Source of the DNA: Pseudoduganella flava
Lineage (GTDB): Bacteria; Pseudomonadota; Gammaproteobacteria; Burkholderiales; Burkholderiaceae_D
NCBI RefSeq assembly: GCF_007830495.1
Contig: NZ_VLKW01000003.1
Location: 186,001 to 250,000 of the forward strand
Reading direction: 5' to 3'
Length of the DNA stretch: 64,000 nucleotides
The notes beneath the pieces are model-generated. The model was not told the DNA's origin. It saw nothing but the letters and a program-made list of their open reading frames with translations, and searched no databases. The translations under genes were made by a program, and so were the position numbers. This document shows positions 15,850 to 23,266 of the stretch, one piece after another (within the stretch, counting starts at the first letter, position 1; each line of letters begins with the position of its first letter).

Positions 15850-18134
15850 CGGAACTGATCGAAGCATTGAACCCGCCGGTGGCCGACCGCGGCACCGGCA
15901 GCGTACGCACCGGCACGCCGGTATCGCGGGTGGACGGCCGCGCCAAGGTGACGGGCCAGGCAAAATATGCGGCGGAGCTGCCGGCGCCGGACCTGGCGTA
16001 CGGCGTCGTCGTCAGCTCCCCCGCCGCGAAGGGCCGCATCGTGGCGATCGACACGCAGGCCGCGCTCGCGGTGCCGGGCGTCGTCGAAGTGCTGACGCAC
16101 CTGAACCGGCCGAAGATCCGTTCGTTCGACATCGCCTACAAGGACATGACGGCGCCGGCCGGTTCGCCGTTCCGCCCGCTGTACGACGACCGCGTGATGT
16201 ACAGCGGCCAGCCGCTCGCGCTGGTGGTGGCGGAAACGTTCGAGGCGGCGCGCTACGCCGCATCGCTGGTGCGCTTCGAGATCGACACGGAACCGCACGG
16301 CACCAAGCTCTCCGCCAACCTGGAGCGGGCCTACAAGCCGAAGCCGCTGAAGGCCGGCTACGAGCCGCCGCCGGACGAGAAAGGCAACACGGATGCCGCC
16401 TATGCGCAGGCGCCGGTGAAGATCGACGCGGAGTTCTACAGCGGCGTCGAGCACCACAACCCGATGGAGCTGTTCGCATCCACCGTGATCCGCGACCCAA
16501 GCGGCCACCTGACGATCTACGACAAGACCCAGAGCTCGCAGAACAGCCGCTGGTACGTGTCGCACGTGTTTGGCCTGTCGAAGAACAAGGTCACCGTGCG
16601 CAACCCGTACGTGGGCGGCGCGTTCGGTTCCGGCCTGCGGCCGCAGTACCAGCTGACGCTGGCGGTGATGGCCGCGCTGCACCTGAAGCGCTCCGTGCGC
16701 GTGGTGCTGACGCGCCAGCAGATGTTCTCGTTCGGCCACCGCCCCGAGACCGTGCAGCGCGTGAAGCTGGCCGCCGACAACGACGGCACGCTGCGCGCGA
16801 TCTGGCACCAGGCGATCGCCGAGACATCGCCGATCGAGGACTACGTGGAAGTCGTCGTCAACTGGTCGGGCATGCTGTATCAGTGCGATAACATCAAGCT
16901 CGATTACAAGCTCGTCAAGCTGGATCACTACACGCCGATCGACATGCGCGCGCCCGGCGCGGCGCACGGCGTGCATGCGCTGGAAGTGGCGATGGACGAA
17001 CTGGCGTGGGAACTGAAGATGGACCCGCTGGCGCTGCGGCTGAAGAACTACGCGGAACGTTCACCCGTCGAGGACAAGCCCTACTCCAGCAAGGAGCTGC
17101 GCGCCTGCTACGAGCTGGCCGCGAAAAAATTTGGCTGGGACCAGCGGCCGCTGAATCCCCGCTCGATGCGCGAGGGCACCGAGTTGATCGGCTGGGGCAT
17201 GGCCACCGGCGTGTGGGATGCGATGCAGATGTTCGCCCGCGCCAGCGCGGTGCTGCACGCGGACGGCAAGCTGGTGGTGTCCAGCGCGGCGACCGACATC
17301 GGCACCGGCACCTACACCGTGATGGCGATGATCGCCGCCGAAGCGCTCGGCCTGCCGCTGGAAGACGTGACGTTCCAGCTGGGCGACTCGACGTTGCCGG
17401 TGGCGCCGATCGAGGGGGGCTCGTCGCACGTGACGACCGTGGGCTCGGCCGTGGCCGGCGTCTGCGAGAAGCTGCAGAAGACGCTGTTCAAGCACGCCAA
17501 GGCGCTGTCGCACTCACCGTTCGCGAACACCCGCTTCAAGGACGTGGAATTCACCGGCGGCGCGCTGCGGCTGAAACGCGACCCGCAGGTGGCGCTGCCG
17601 CTGGCCGCCATCATGAACGACAGCGGCGTGGTGCGCCTCGAAGAGAAGTACCTGATGCTGCCGAACATGCTCAAGCAGCGCAAGTTCCGGCGCCTGGTAC
17701 ACTCGGCGGTCTTCGTCGAGGTGCGCGTGGACGAGCAGACGGGCGTGGTGCGCGTGACGCGGGTAACGAGCGCCGTGGCGGCGGGCCGCATCATGAACCT
17801 GAAGACGGCGACGAGCCAGGTGGTGGGCGGCATCGTGTGGGGCATCAGCCAGGCGCTGCATGAAGAGACCTATGCCGACCACCGGCTGGGCCGCTTCATG
17901 AACCACAACTACGCGGAATACCACGTGCCGGTGAATGCCGACATCCATGCGGTGGACGTGATCTTCGCGGAAGAGGACGACCGCATCGTCAGCCGGCTGG
18001 GCGCGAAAGGCGTGGGCGAAATCGGCATCGTCGGCGTGGCCGCCGCGGTCAGCAACGCGATCTGGCACGCGACGGGCAAGCGGCTGCGCAGCACGCCGAT
18101 GACGCCGGATAAGGTGTTAGGCGGCGGGCCTTGA
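15846..18134 (+). CDS. molybdopterin-binding large subunit of aldehyde oxidase-type molybdenum hydroxylase
   Basis: 762 residues. The aldehyde oxidase a/b hammerhead domain begins after RVDGRAKVTGQAKY. The molybdenum cofactor part has GGAFGSGLRPQYQ, the DIGTGTYTVMA segment, and GAKGVGEIGIVG near the end, which carries the catalytic glutamate. It hydroxylates an aldehyde or aromatic heterocycle; the substrate cannot be read from the sequence. It shares the gene order small-FAD-large with the Tat-exported cluster at 50096-53890, but that cluster is its own complete set, so this is a second enzyme. No maturation factor (PaoD/XdhC) gene is next to either cluster in the window. Confidence 0.88.
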   Translation: MTELIEALNPPVADRGTGSVRTGTPVSRVDGRAKVTGQAKYAAELPAPDLAYGVVVSSPAAKGRIVAIDTQAALAVPGVVEVLTHLNRPKIRSFDIAYKDMTAPAGSPFRPLYDDRVMYSGQPLALVVAETFEAARYAASLVRFEIDTEPHGTKLSANLERAYKPKPLKAGYEPPPDEKGNTDAAYAQAPVKIDAEFYSGVEHHNPMELFASTVIRDPSGHLTIYDKTQSSQNSRWYVSHVFGLSKNKVTVRNPYVGGAFGSGLRPQYQLTLAVMAALHLKRSVRVVLTRQQMFSFGHRPETVQRVKLAADNDGTLRAIWHQAIAETSPIEDYVEVVVNWSGMLYQCDNIKLDYKLVKLDHYTPIDMRAPGAAHGVHALEVAMDELAWELKMDPLALRLKNYAERSPVEDKPYSSKELRACYELAAKKFGWDQRPLNPRSMREGTELIGWGMATGVWDAMQMFARASAVLHADGKLVVSSAATDIGTGTYTVMAMIAAEALGLPLEDVTFQLGDSTLPVAPIEGGSSHVTTVGSAVAGVCEKLQKTLFKHAKALSHSPFANTRFKDVEFTGGALRLKRDPQVALPLAAIMNDSGVVRLEEKYLMLPNMLKQRKFRRLVHSAVFVEVRVDEQTGVVRVTRVTSAVAAGRIMNLKTATSQVVGGIVWGISQALHEETYADHRLGRFMNHNYAEYHVPVNADIHAVDVIFAEEDDRIVSRLGAKGVGEIGIVGVAAAVSNAIWHATGKRLRSTPMTPDKVLGGGP

Positions 18135-18175
18135 CGGCTGCGTGCCGGAGGTGCCATTAAACCCAACGGCAGAGG

Positions 18176-18280
18176 CAGGGGTCAGACCCGCCGGGGCGTA
18201 GCAGGGGCTTCAGGGAGCACCGCTCCCTGCCTGCGAAGCGGTGTTGGCCTGGAGGCCAACACTCCTTCCTGACCCCAGGG
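18176..18280. repeat. compound inverted-repeat (REP/BIME-like) element
   Basis: The gap between the hydroxylase and lpxO holds nested palindromes. GGGGTCAG near 18178-18185 pairs with CTGACCCC at 18269-18276. Inside are CAGGGAGC-ACC-GCTCCCTG (18211-18229) and GTGTTGGCC-TGGA-GGCCAACAC (18241-18262). There is no open frame and no T-tract. It resembles extragenic palindromic repeats; copy number elsewhere is unknown. Confidence 0.6.
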
Positions 18281-18336
18281 TTTGCTTTTGGGTTGGAATT
18301 ATGCCGACGGTCCAGCCAAGCGGTAAGGCCGATCAA

Positions 18337-19236
18337 TCAAATGTAATAAATCAGTGCCGCGAGGCCAACAATCAGTGCCACCTTGGTGATCTTGTACACG
18401 GTCTTGTTCCAAGCCTTGAAGCGGCGGCGGTAGATGCCGGCGTAGTACGACACGCGGAACAGCTTCGACACGAGGCCCACCTGGTCGCCCGTCTCGTTCG
18501 GCGAGGCGGCAGCCGTCATCATCGTGCGGCCCAGGAAGCGGTTGACCGCCTGTGCCCAACGGAAGCGCATCGGCCGCTCGACGTCGCAGAACAGGATGAT
18601 GCGGTCGCTCTCGCTGCCGTTGATCGCCCAGTGGATGTAGGTCTCGTCGAACATCACGCCTTCGCCGTCGCGCCAGCTGTGACGCACGCCATCGACGTCG
18701 ATGAAGCAGCGGTCGTCGTTCGGCGTGGCCAGGCCCAGGTGGTAGCGCAGCGAGCCGGCGAACGGATCGCGGTGCGGGTTCAGCTTGCCGCCCGGCGGCA
18801 GCTCGGCGAACATCGCCGCCTTCACCGACGGAATGCCCTGCAGCAGCGCATACGTCTTCGGGCACAGCTCGGCCGCGGACGGGTGGCTGGCGTTGTACCA
18901 CTTCAGGTAAAAGCGCTTCCAGCCGGCCTTGAAGAACGAGTTGAAGCCGGCATCGTCATTCTTTTCCGACGCCTTGATCTTCTGCAGCCGAATGAGATTT
19001 TCAGCTTCAGCCCGGATCACCTGCCAGTTTTCCTGCAGCGGCGCGAGCTCCTTGAAGTCGGCCACCGGCAGATACGGCGTCGACGGCACCCGCGAGAAGA
19101 AGTGCATGAAGATGTTGATCGGCGCCATGAACGACGAATGGTCGAACAGTTGCCTGCCGATCGGCAGGCGGACCTTGCCGCGGAAATGGATGTGCAAAAC
19201 CGACAAGATATAAAAACCGACCAGGGCCCATTTCAT
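18337..19236 (-). CDS. lpxO: LpxO-type lipid A 2-hydroxylase (aspartyl/asparaginyl beta-hydroxylase family)
   Basis: 299 residues with an N-terminal membrane helix and a second hydrophobic segment at the very C-terminus. The Fe(II)/2-oxoglutarate site is readable: PHRDPFAGSLRYHLGL gives the first His and Asp (about H155, D157), ETYIHWAINGS the distal His (about H202), and RIILFCDVERP the 2-oxoglutarate-binding arginine segment. SWRDGEGVMFDE is characteristic of LpxO. It adds a 2-hydroxyl group to a secondary acyl chain of lipid A at the inner membrane. It is a single gene, convergent with the hydroxylase operon and divergent from the CysM-like gene. Confidence 0.88.
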   Translation of the reverse strand: MKWALVGFYILSVLHIHFRGKVRLPIGRQLFDHSSFMAPINIFMHFFSRVPSTPYLPVADFKELAPLQENWQVIRAEAENLIRLQKIKASEKNDDAGFNSFFKAGWKRFYLKWYNASHPSAAELCPKTYALLQGIPSVKAAMFAELPPGGKLNPHRDPFAGSLRYHLGLATPNDDRCFIDVDGVRHSWRDGEGVMFDETYIHWAINGSESDRIILFCDVERPMRFRWAQAVNRFLGRTMMTAAASPNETGDQVGLVSKLFRVSYYAGIYRRRFKAWNKTVYKITKVALIVGLAALIYYI

Positions 19237-19344
19237 TGCGCATTACCTCAGGTATTTCGAAACGGGCCATTTTAACGCAGCTTTTCTCCTCAAGCTCCGG
19301 CCGGGAAAGCCGTTATGCTGTTTTCATCCAAGCTTATGCGTCAG

Positions 19345-19360
19345 GCGTACAATCGTACGC
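19345..19360. promoter_or_regulatory. palindrome upstream of the CysM-like gene
   Basis: A perfect inverted repeat GCGTAC-AATC-GTACGC about 60 bases before the CysM-like start, in the 181-base gap shared with lpxO. It has the shape of a dimeric regulator site. No consensus promoter pair is obvious beside it. Confidence 0.35.
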
Positions 19361-19417
19361 TGCAATAAAGGCAAGCATGGTAGGCTTTCTAGGAAGAAAA
19401 CTTTCATAGGAGTAGCA

Positions 19418-20347
19418 ATGTCGGCCTCTCAACATCTGTCCCAGGTGCGCGGTTCCGTGATGGAAGCCATCGGCAACACGCCGATCGTTCAATTACAGCG
19501 CCTGTTCAGGGGGCACGACGTCGTGGCCAAGCTCGAGTTCATGAACCCGGGAGGCAGCATCAAGGACCGCATGGTGCGCTACATGCTGCGGCACCGCCCG
19601 GATGGCGTCGAGCACGTCGTCGAGAGTTCCTCCGGCAACACCGGCGCCTCGCTGGCGATGGCCGCGGCCGTGCATGGCCTGCGCTGCGACGTGACCTTGC
19701 CCGACCGCACCAGCGTCGAGAAGATCAAGCGCATCGAGGCGTACGGCGCCGAAGTGCACATGTGCGTGGCCGACGTGCCGGAAGCGCACGAGCGCAGCTA
19801 CTACAGCATGGCCGAGCGCATCGCCGCCGAGCACGGCGCCTTCCAACTGGACCAATACCGCTCCGAGCTGAACCGCCAGGCCCACTACACGGACACGGCG
19901 CCGGAAATGTGGTTCCAGCTGGACGGCCGCATCGATTACTTCGTCTGTGGCGTCGGCTCCGGCGGCACGATCTCCGGCATCGGCCGCTACCTGAAAGACC
20001 GCGACCCGCGCATCACGGTGATCGGCATCGAGCCGCTGCACTCGGCCTACCGGGAAGCCGTCACGGGCCAGAAGGAAGACGGCGACTACGGCACGGTGAT
20101 CGAAGGCGTCGGCAAACGCAAGCCATCCGGCGCCTTCGACGCCAGCGTCGTCGACGACGTGATCCAGGTACAGGATGAATTGGCGCTGCAATACTGCAAG
20201 CGCCTGGCCCGCGAGGAAGGTATCCTGGCCGGCGGGTCGTCCGGCTGCGTCACGGCCGGCATCGCGCAGTTGTTGCCGAAGCTGTCGGGCCGTGTCGTCA
20301 CGATCTTCCCGGATTCGGGTGTGAATTATCTGTCCAAGTATTTTTGA
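19418..20347 (+). CDS. cysM: cysteine synthase B-like PLP enzyme
   Basis: 309 residues of the fold-type II PLP family. The Schiff-base lysine is in NPGGSIKDR (about K49). SSSGNTGASLA is the substrate-binding loop, GVGSGGTISG the phosphate-binding loop, and AGGSSG with FPDSG near the C-terminus complete the active site. It should make cysteine from O-acetylserine or phosphoserine and a sulfur donor; CysM versus CysK specificity is not settled by sequence. AGGAG precedes the ATG. Its last 44 codons recur in diverged form about 1 kb downstream (21250-21381), with two immunity-type genes between the copies. Confidence 0.8.
   Translation: MSASQHLSQVRGSVMEAIGNTPIVQLQRLFRGHDVVAKLEFMNPGGSIKDRMVRYMLRHRPDGVEHVVESSSGNTGASLAMAAAVHGLRCDVTLPDRTSVEKIKRIEAYGAEVHMCVADVPEAHERSYYSMAERIAAEHGAFQLDQYRSELNRQAHYTDTAPEMWFQLDGRIDYFVCGVGSGGTISGIGRYLKDRDPRITVIGIEPLHSAYREAVTGQKEDGDYGTVIEGVGKRKPSGAFDASVVDDVIQVQDELALQYCKRLAREEGILAGGSSGCVTAGIAQLLPKLSGRVVTIFPDSGVNYLSKYF
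20216..20347 (+). repeat. left arm of a ~132-base direct repeat (partner 21250-21381)
   Basis: The 3' end of the CysM-like gene. Together with the partner arm it brackets about 0.9 kb holding two immunity-type genes. This layout is what insertion at the 3' end of a conserved gene, with the incoming DNA restoring the gene end, would leave. Confidence 0.75.
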
Positions 20348-20393
20348 GCGACGGGGCCGGCCTAGCGTAACGCCGTTGGTTTAGCAACCGCGC

Positions 20394-20747
20394 TCAGAAG
20401 CGCCCGGTCACGACGAAGGACGACCCAAGTTCGTCCCGCAGCCGCTCGAGCATCCGCTGCCCTTGCTGTACAAACGTATCTTTCTCTCCTTCCGCCCAGC
20501 ACGAGGCGGCCGGATCGTTCATATCGAGCCCACGGTCGTACCAGTCCGACCAAGCCATCAGGTCAGCGGCCAAAGCCGCGGTGATCGCCAGCGTACGAGG
20601 ATCGATGTCGCCGAATTCTCCGGTGCGCTCGCTGTCGTCATGCCAGAGAGAGAAGCAGAAGTAGTCCGCCATCAGGCGAATTCTCTTTGGCTCGATTCGG
20701 TTTGTTTGCAAAACAGTGTTTGGATCTGGGGGCTTCCGGGCAATCAC
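20394..20747 (-). CDS. orphan immunity-type protein, paralogue of the CDI-locus gene at 29842
   Basis: 117 residues from a GTG at 20747 that overlaps the upstream stop (GTGA); an internal ATG at 20672 is an alternative start. Acidic and Trp/Asp-rich. It aligns with the 113-residue product at 29842-30183: DYFC..LW.DD near the start, a P.TL segment, AW....D..L.M, and an ELGS segment near the end. The second copy lies directly behind the cdiA toxin gene, so this is most likely an antitoxin-like immunity protein without its toxin. The family name is not known to me. It forms a pair with the preceding gene on the minus strand, between the two copies of the CysM-like 3' end. Confidence 0.6.
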   Translation of the reverse strand: MIARKPPDPNTVLQTNRIEPKRIRLMADYFCFSLWHDDSERTGEFGDIDPRTLAITAALAADLMAWSDWYDRGLDMNDPAASCWAEGEKDTFVQQGQRMLERLRDELGSSFVVTGRF

Positions 20748-21058
20748 AGGCCTTGCTCACGGAAATGATCAGACATCTTCCTGACGTAGTCGCTCAGAAA
20801 TTCCGCAGTGCCGGAGAGACCAGGAAAGCACCTTAGCTCACCATGCTTACTCACGACGAACGTAAGGTCAGCAATAAGAGGCCCCGCAACTTGCTTCAAC
20901 ACCTCCGGGGTCAGGAAGAACATCCAGCAGCGGGAGGCTTCGAGGTAATCCTCCCTCAAACAGTTCTGGTCTATCGGATAGTCTTTAACAAAGGATTTTA
21001 GATCCTCCAGAACCAGCTGTTTAGCTTCACCCACATCTATTAACCGTTTTTCCGGCAC
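20744..21058 (-). CDS. small immunity-type protein (Imm35/YrhB-like, tentative)
   Basis: 104 residues from a GTG at 21058 with GGAG eight bases upstream. The pattern of a charged N-terminal helix, a W-M-F-F strand, an ADLTFVVSKHGEL strand pair and a final FLSDYV helix resembles the Imm35/YrhB fold found among polymorphic-toxin immunity proteins. The match is by eye and weak. It is translationally coupled to the next gene, a clear paralogue of a CDI-locus ORF, which strengthens the immunity reading. No toxin remnant was seen beside it. Base composition is lower in GC than the flanks. Confidence 0.45.
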   Translation of the reverse strand: MPEKRLIDVGEAKQLVLEDLKSFVKDYPIDQNCLREDYLEASRCWMFFLTPEVLKQVAGPLIADLTFVVSKHGELRCFPGLSGTAEFLSDYVRKMSDHFREQGL

Positions 21059-21249
21059 GTCACCATCTCCACGAAATTCCTGTGCGTCGGGCCGCAGCGG
21101 GAGCGCCTTCGCATCTACGTGTCGAAAGCAGAGAAGAACCGGCGCAGCAATAGTGCGGGCGTCTCGCCTGAGAGAAGCGCATCTGGTGACCGCCTAGAGG
21201 AACCCAGCCTAGGTAATCCTCTCATTGTACGCATGTGCGTCTCCCGGGA

Positions 21250-21381
21250 GAAGGCATCGCGGCCGGCGGGTCGTCCGGGTGTGTCACGGCCGGCATCGCG
21301 CAACTGCTGCCGAAGCTGTCCGGCCGTGTCGTCACGATCTTCCCGGATTCGGGTGTGAACTACCTGTCCAAGTATTTTTGA
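21250..21381 (+). pseudogene. 3' fragment of a cysM-like gene (diverged second copy)
   Basis: 44 codons ending in TGA that read EGIAAGGSSGCVTAGIAQLL and continue to the same ...NYLSKYF terminus as the gene at 19418-20347. Nucleotide identity to 20216-20347 is high but not perfect. Most differences are synonymous third-position changes (for example cag/caa, ttg/ctg, aat/aac, tat/tac), so the fragment evolved as coding sequence in another gene before truncation. No start or upstream part of the gene remains. The fragment ends inside the 3' end of ctaG on the other strand. Confidence 0.85.
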
Positions 21382-22303
21382 CGGGCCCCAGCCAGCGCAG
21401 GCACAGCACCAATCCGGCGATCACGTAGGCCAGGCCGCCGGGCACCCACATGATCAGGCCGCCCAGCTGCTGGTCTTCCAGCGGCGTCAGGCCGAACGCC
21501 AGCGGCGCGTCGCCATAGGCCGGGTACCACACATTGTCCGACATCGCGAACAGCGCGCCCAGTGCTCCCGTATGCATCATCGTCGTGAACAGGTAGACCA
21601 GCGCGGGGCCCAGGCGCGGCCCGCGCGCGCCCAGCACCGCCCACCAGAACAGCAGCGCGGGGAACAGGAAGCTGGCGTGCTGCCATGCGTGCACGGTGTC
21701 GCTGCGCAGCGCCAGCTGGAACAGCGGCGGCGCGTGCCATACCCACAGCCCGGCGAAATGGATCAGCCATGCCGGCAGCGGCGCCGTGATCGTGCGCCAC
21801 ACGGCCTGCCACGGCCGCCAGTGGACGGCCCGGCCCAGCGCGCCGCGCACGCGCCCCGGCAATGCCCACATCCACGGCCCGAACGGCTGCCCTAGCACCA
21901 GCAGCGGCGCGGCGACGATCATCAGCAACTCGTGCTGCACCATGTGTGCGGCGAACATCATGCCGCCGGCCGGATCGAGCGGCGACGCCAGCGCGGCCGC
22001 CATCGCCAGCCACCCTGCCGCGAACCAGCCGGCGCGGCCCAGCATCGCCCGTCGCCCCAGCACCTGGCGCGGCCACAGGCGCGCGGTGCCGGCCCCGTAC
22101 AGCAGCAGCGACAGCGCAAGGCAGGCCACCACCCATGGCTCGGCGCCCCAGCCCAGCCGCGGCGTAGCCTCGGCGCTGGCCACGTGCGCCGAGGCGGCCG
22201 CAGGCAGCAGCGCCGCCACCAGTACGCAACGTTGCCTGAAAAATGGGGACACCTCCCCTTTTCCAGGCAACTTATTGACCGGCGCCGTCATCCTCGCAGT
22301 CAT
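21332..22303 (-). CDS. ctaG: caa3-type cytochrome oxidase assembly factor CtaG-like protein
   Basis: 323 residues and about seven membrane helices, matching the CtaG_Bacillus/caa3_CtaG family: HMVQHELLM, an IHFAGLWVWHAPPLF segment, W.H..F...LLFWW, and MMHTG in the late helices. The histidines in these helices fit a copper- or heme-related assembly role for the oxidase encoded next to it. I chose the ATG at 22303, which overlaps the upstream stop (ATGA); ATGs at 22312 and 22291 are alternatives. A palindromic element encodes part of the N-terminus. The last ~16 residues are encoded antisense to the cysM fragment and are probably not the ancestral C-terminus. Confidence 0.75.
   Translation of the reverse strand: MTARMTAPVNKLPGKGEVSPFFRQRCVLVAALLPAAASAHVASAEATPRLGWGAEPWVVACLALSLLLYGAGTARLWPRQVLGRRAMLGRAGWFAAGWLAMAAALASPLDPAGGMMFAAHMVQHELLMIVAAPLLVLGQPFGPWMWALPGRVRGALGRAVHWRPWQAVWRTITAPLPAWLIHFAGLWVWHAPPLFQLALRSDTVHAWQHASFLFPALLFWWAVLGARGPRLGPALVYLFTTMMHTGALGALFAMSDNVWYPAYGDAPLAFGLTPLEDQQLGGLIMWVPGGLAYVIAGLVLCLRWLGPVKNTWTGSSHPNPGRS
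22229..22273. repeat. palindromic element inside the 5' end of ctaG
   Basis: GTTGCCTG at 22231-22238 pairs with CAGGCAAC at 22264-22271. Between them lies a second nearly perfect arm pair, AAAATGGGGA and TCCCCTTTT, around a CACC loop. It looks like a mobile extragenic palindromic repeat that has been read through in frame, adding residues before the hydrophobic core of the CtaG N-terminus. Confidence 0.6.
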
Positions 22304-22632
22304 CCAAAACATGGCGACAGCACCCACATTGGCAGCCATTGCGCCAGCACGACGAGGCATGACAGCGCACCGGACAACCATGCGACGAGCGCCGTGAAGC
22401 GCTGCCTTGCCGCCGCGTCGTCCGCGCCGGAATAGGCGTGGCCGCGCCGCCAGTTCGCCACCGCCGGCAGCGTCAGCAGCACGCACAGCAGCAGCGTGCC
22501 GGCCGCCGCCGCGTGCAGCATGATGACTGTCTGCCGCGTGCACGCCGGCGTGACGAGCGCATAGACGAGCGACAGGTGCCCCAGCGCCAGCGAAGGCGCC
22601 ACGAGCAGCGCGGGCCAGTTCGGCAGCTTCAT
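22300..22632 (-). CDS. small membrane protein of the oxidase operon
   Basis: 110 residues with about three hydrophobic helices (ALLVAPSLALGHLSLVYAL, a helix around MLHAAAAGTLLLCVLLTLP, and LSGALSCLVVLAQWLPMWVL). I do not recognise a named domain. It starts two bases upstream of the coxC stop region at 22632 and overlaps ctaG by four bases, so it belongs to the oxidase operon. A role as a small accessory subunit or assembly helper of the oxidase is an inference from position. Confidence 0.6.
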   Translation of the reverse strand: MKLPNWPALLVAPSLALGHLSLVYALVTPACTRQTVIMLHAAAAGTLLLCVLLTLPAVANWRRGHAYSGADDAAARQRFTALVAWLSGALSCLVVLAQWLPMWVLSPCFG

Positions 22633-22633
22633 C

Positions 22634-23266
22634 TCAGATCCTCGCGCCGAAGTAGACGGTGGCATAGATCGGCAGCCAGCTGGCGACGACGAAGTACCAG
22701 TACACGGCGTTCTCGCTGACGTCGGCGAAGCGCTTGCCGTCCACCGGCCCCGTCACCATCAGCACGGCCAGCACGGCCGAGTCCCACGTGTCAGTCAACA
22801 GGTGCAGCGTGTGCAGCCCCATCAGCATCCACACGATCGAGCCGTAGGCGTCGCTGTCCCAGCGCGTGTGCAGCGCCGTGAACTCGAACGCACGCACGGC
22901 CAGGAACGCCAGCGCGAACCCCAGGCATGCGAACAGGCTGACGCGCACGCGTGACAGGTCGAGCTTTTCGGCGGCGCGCCGCGCGATCTCGTTGGGGATC
23001 ATGCTGAGCAACAGGATGAACGTGTTCACCGTGCCCCACAGCAGGTCCGGCGGCTCGCCCCGCTCCGTCATCGGCCACACGTGGGCATGGCTGCGCAGGT
23101 AGAAATACGTCATGATCGCCAGCGCGAACACGGTCGACTCGATCGCGATCAGCCCCATCGTGCCCCACCACATCGGGCTGCGGTGGCCGAACGCGAACGT
23201 GGGCAGGTGCGCCACGTCGAGCGTGCGCGGGCCGTCCTTGCGCGCGTCTTCGGGGCCGTGACTCAT
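22634..23266 (-). CDS. coxC: cytochrome c oxidase subunit III
   Basis: 210 residues with five membrane helices. It shows the subunit III pattern of the short caa3 type: FGHRSPMWWGTMG at the first helix, a glutamate in the first helix (IAIESTVFA), the Y-L-R segment, and DTWDSAVLA with YWYFVVASWLPIYATVYF at the end. It stabilises subunit I and the proton entry path. Start at 23266 overlaps the subunit I stop (ATGA). The much longer upstream open frame is a shadow of subunit I. Confidence 0.9.
   Translation of the reverse strand: MSHGPEDARKDGPRTLDVAHLPTFAFGHRSPMWWGTMGLIAIESTVFALAIMTYFYLRSHAHVWPMTERGEPPDLLWGTVNTFILLLSMIPNEIARRAAEKLDLSRVRVSLFACLGFALAFLAVRAFEFTALHTRWDSDAYGSIVWMLMGLHTLHLLTDTWDSAVLAVLMVTGPVDGKRFADVSENAVYWYFVVASWLPIYATVYFGARI

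Noticed and set aside
18211..18262. Hairpins as terminators of the hydroxylase operon
   Set aside because: Neither stem is followed by a T-tract; a repeat element explains them better.
18241..19275. Plus-strand frame opposite lpxO
   Set aside because: lpxO has full catalytic motifs on the other strand; this frame is an His/Arg/Val-rich shadow.
20394..21058. A toxin-antitoxin pair rather than two immunity genes
   Set aside because: One member is a paralogue of a gene behind cdiA and neither resembles a known toxin; both are small and soluble. It is kept as a less likely alternative.
21119..21358. Open frame overlapping the cysM fragment in another frame
   Set aside because: The cysM frame is clearly the ancestral coding frame; this one has no recognisable content and no SD.
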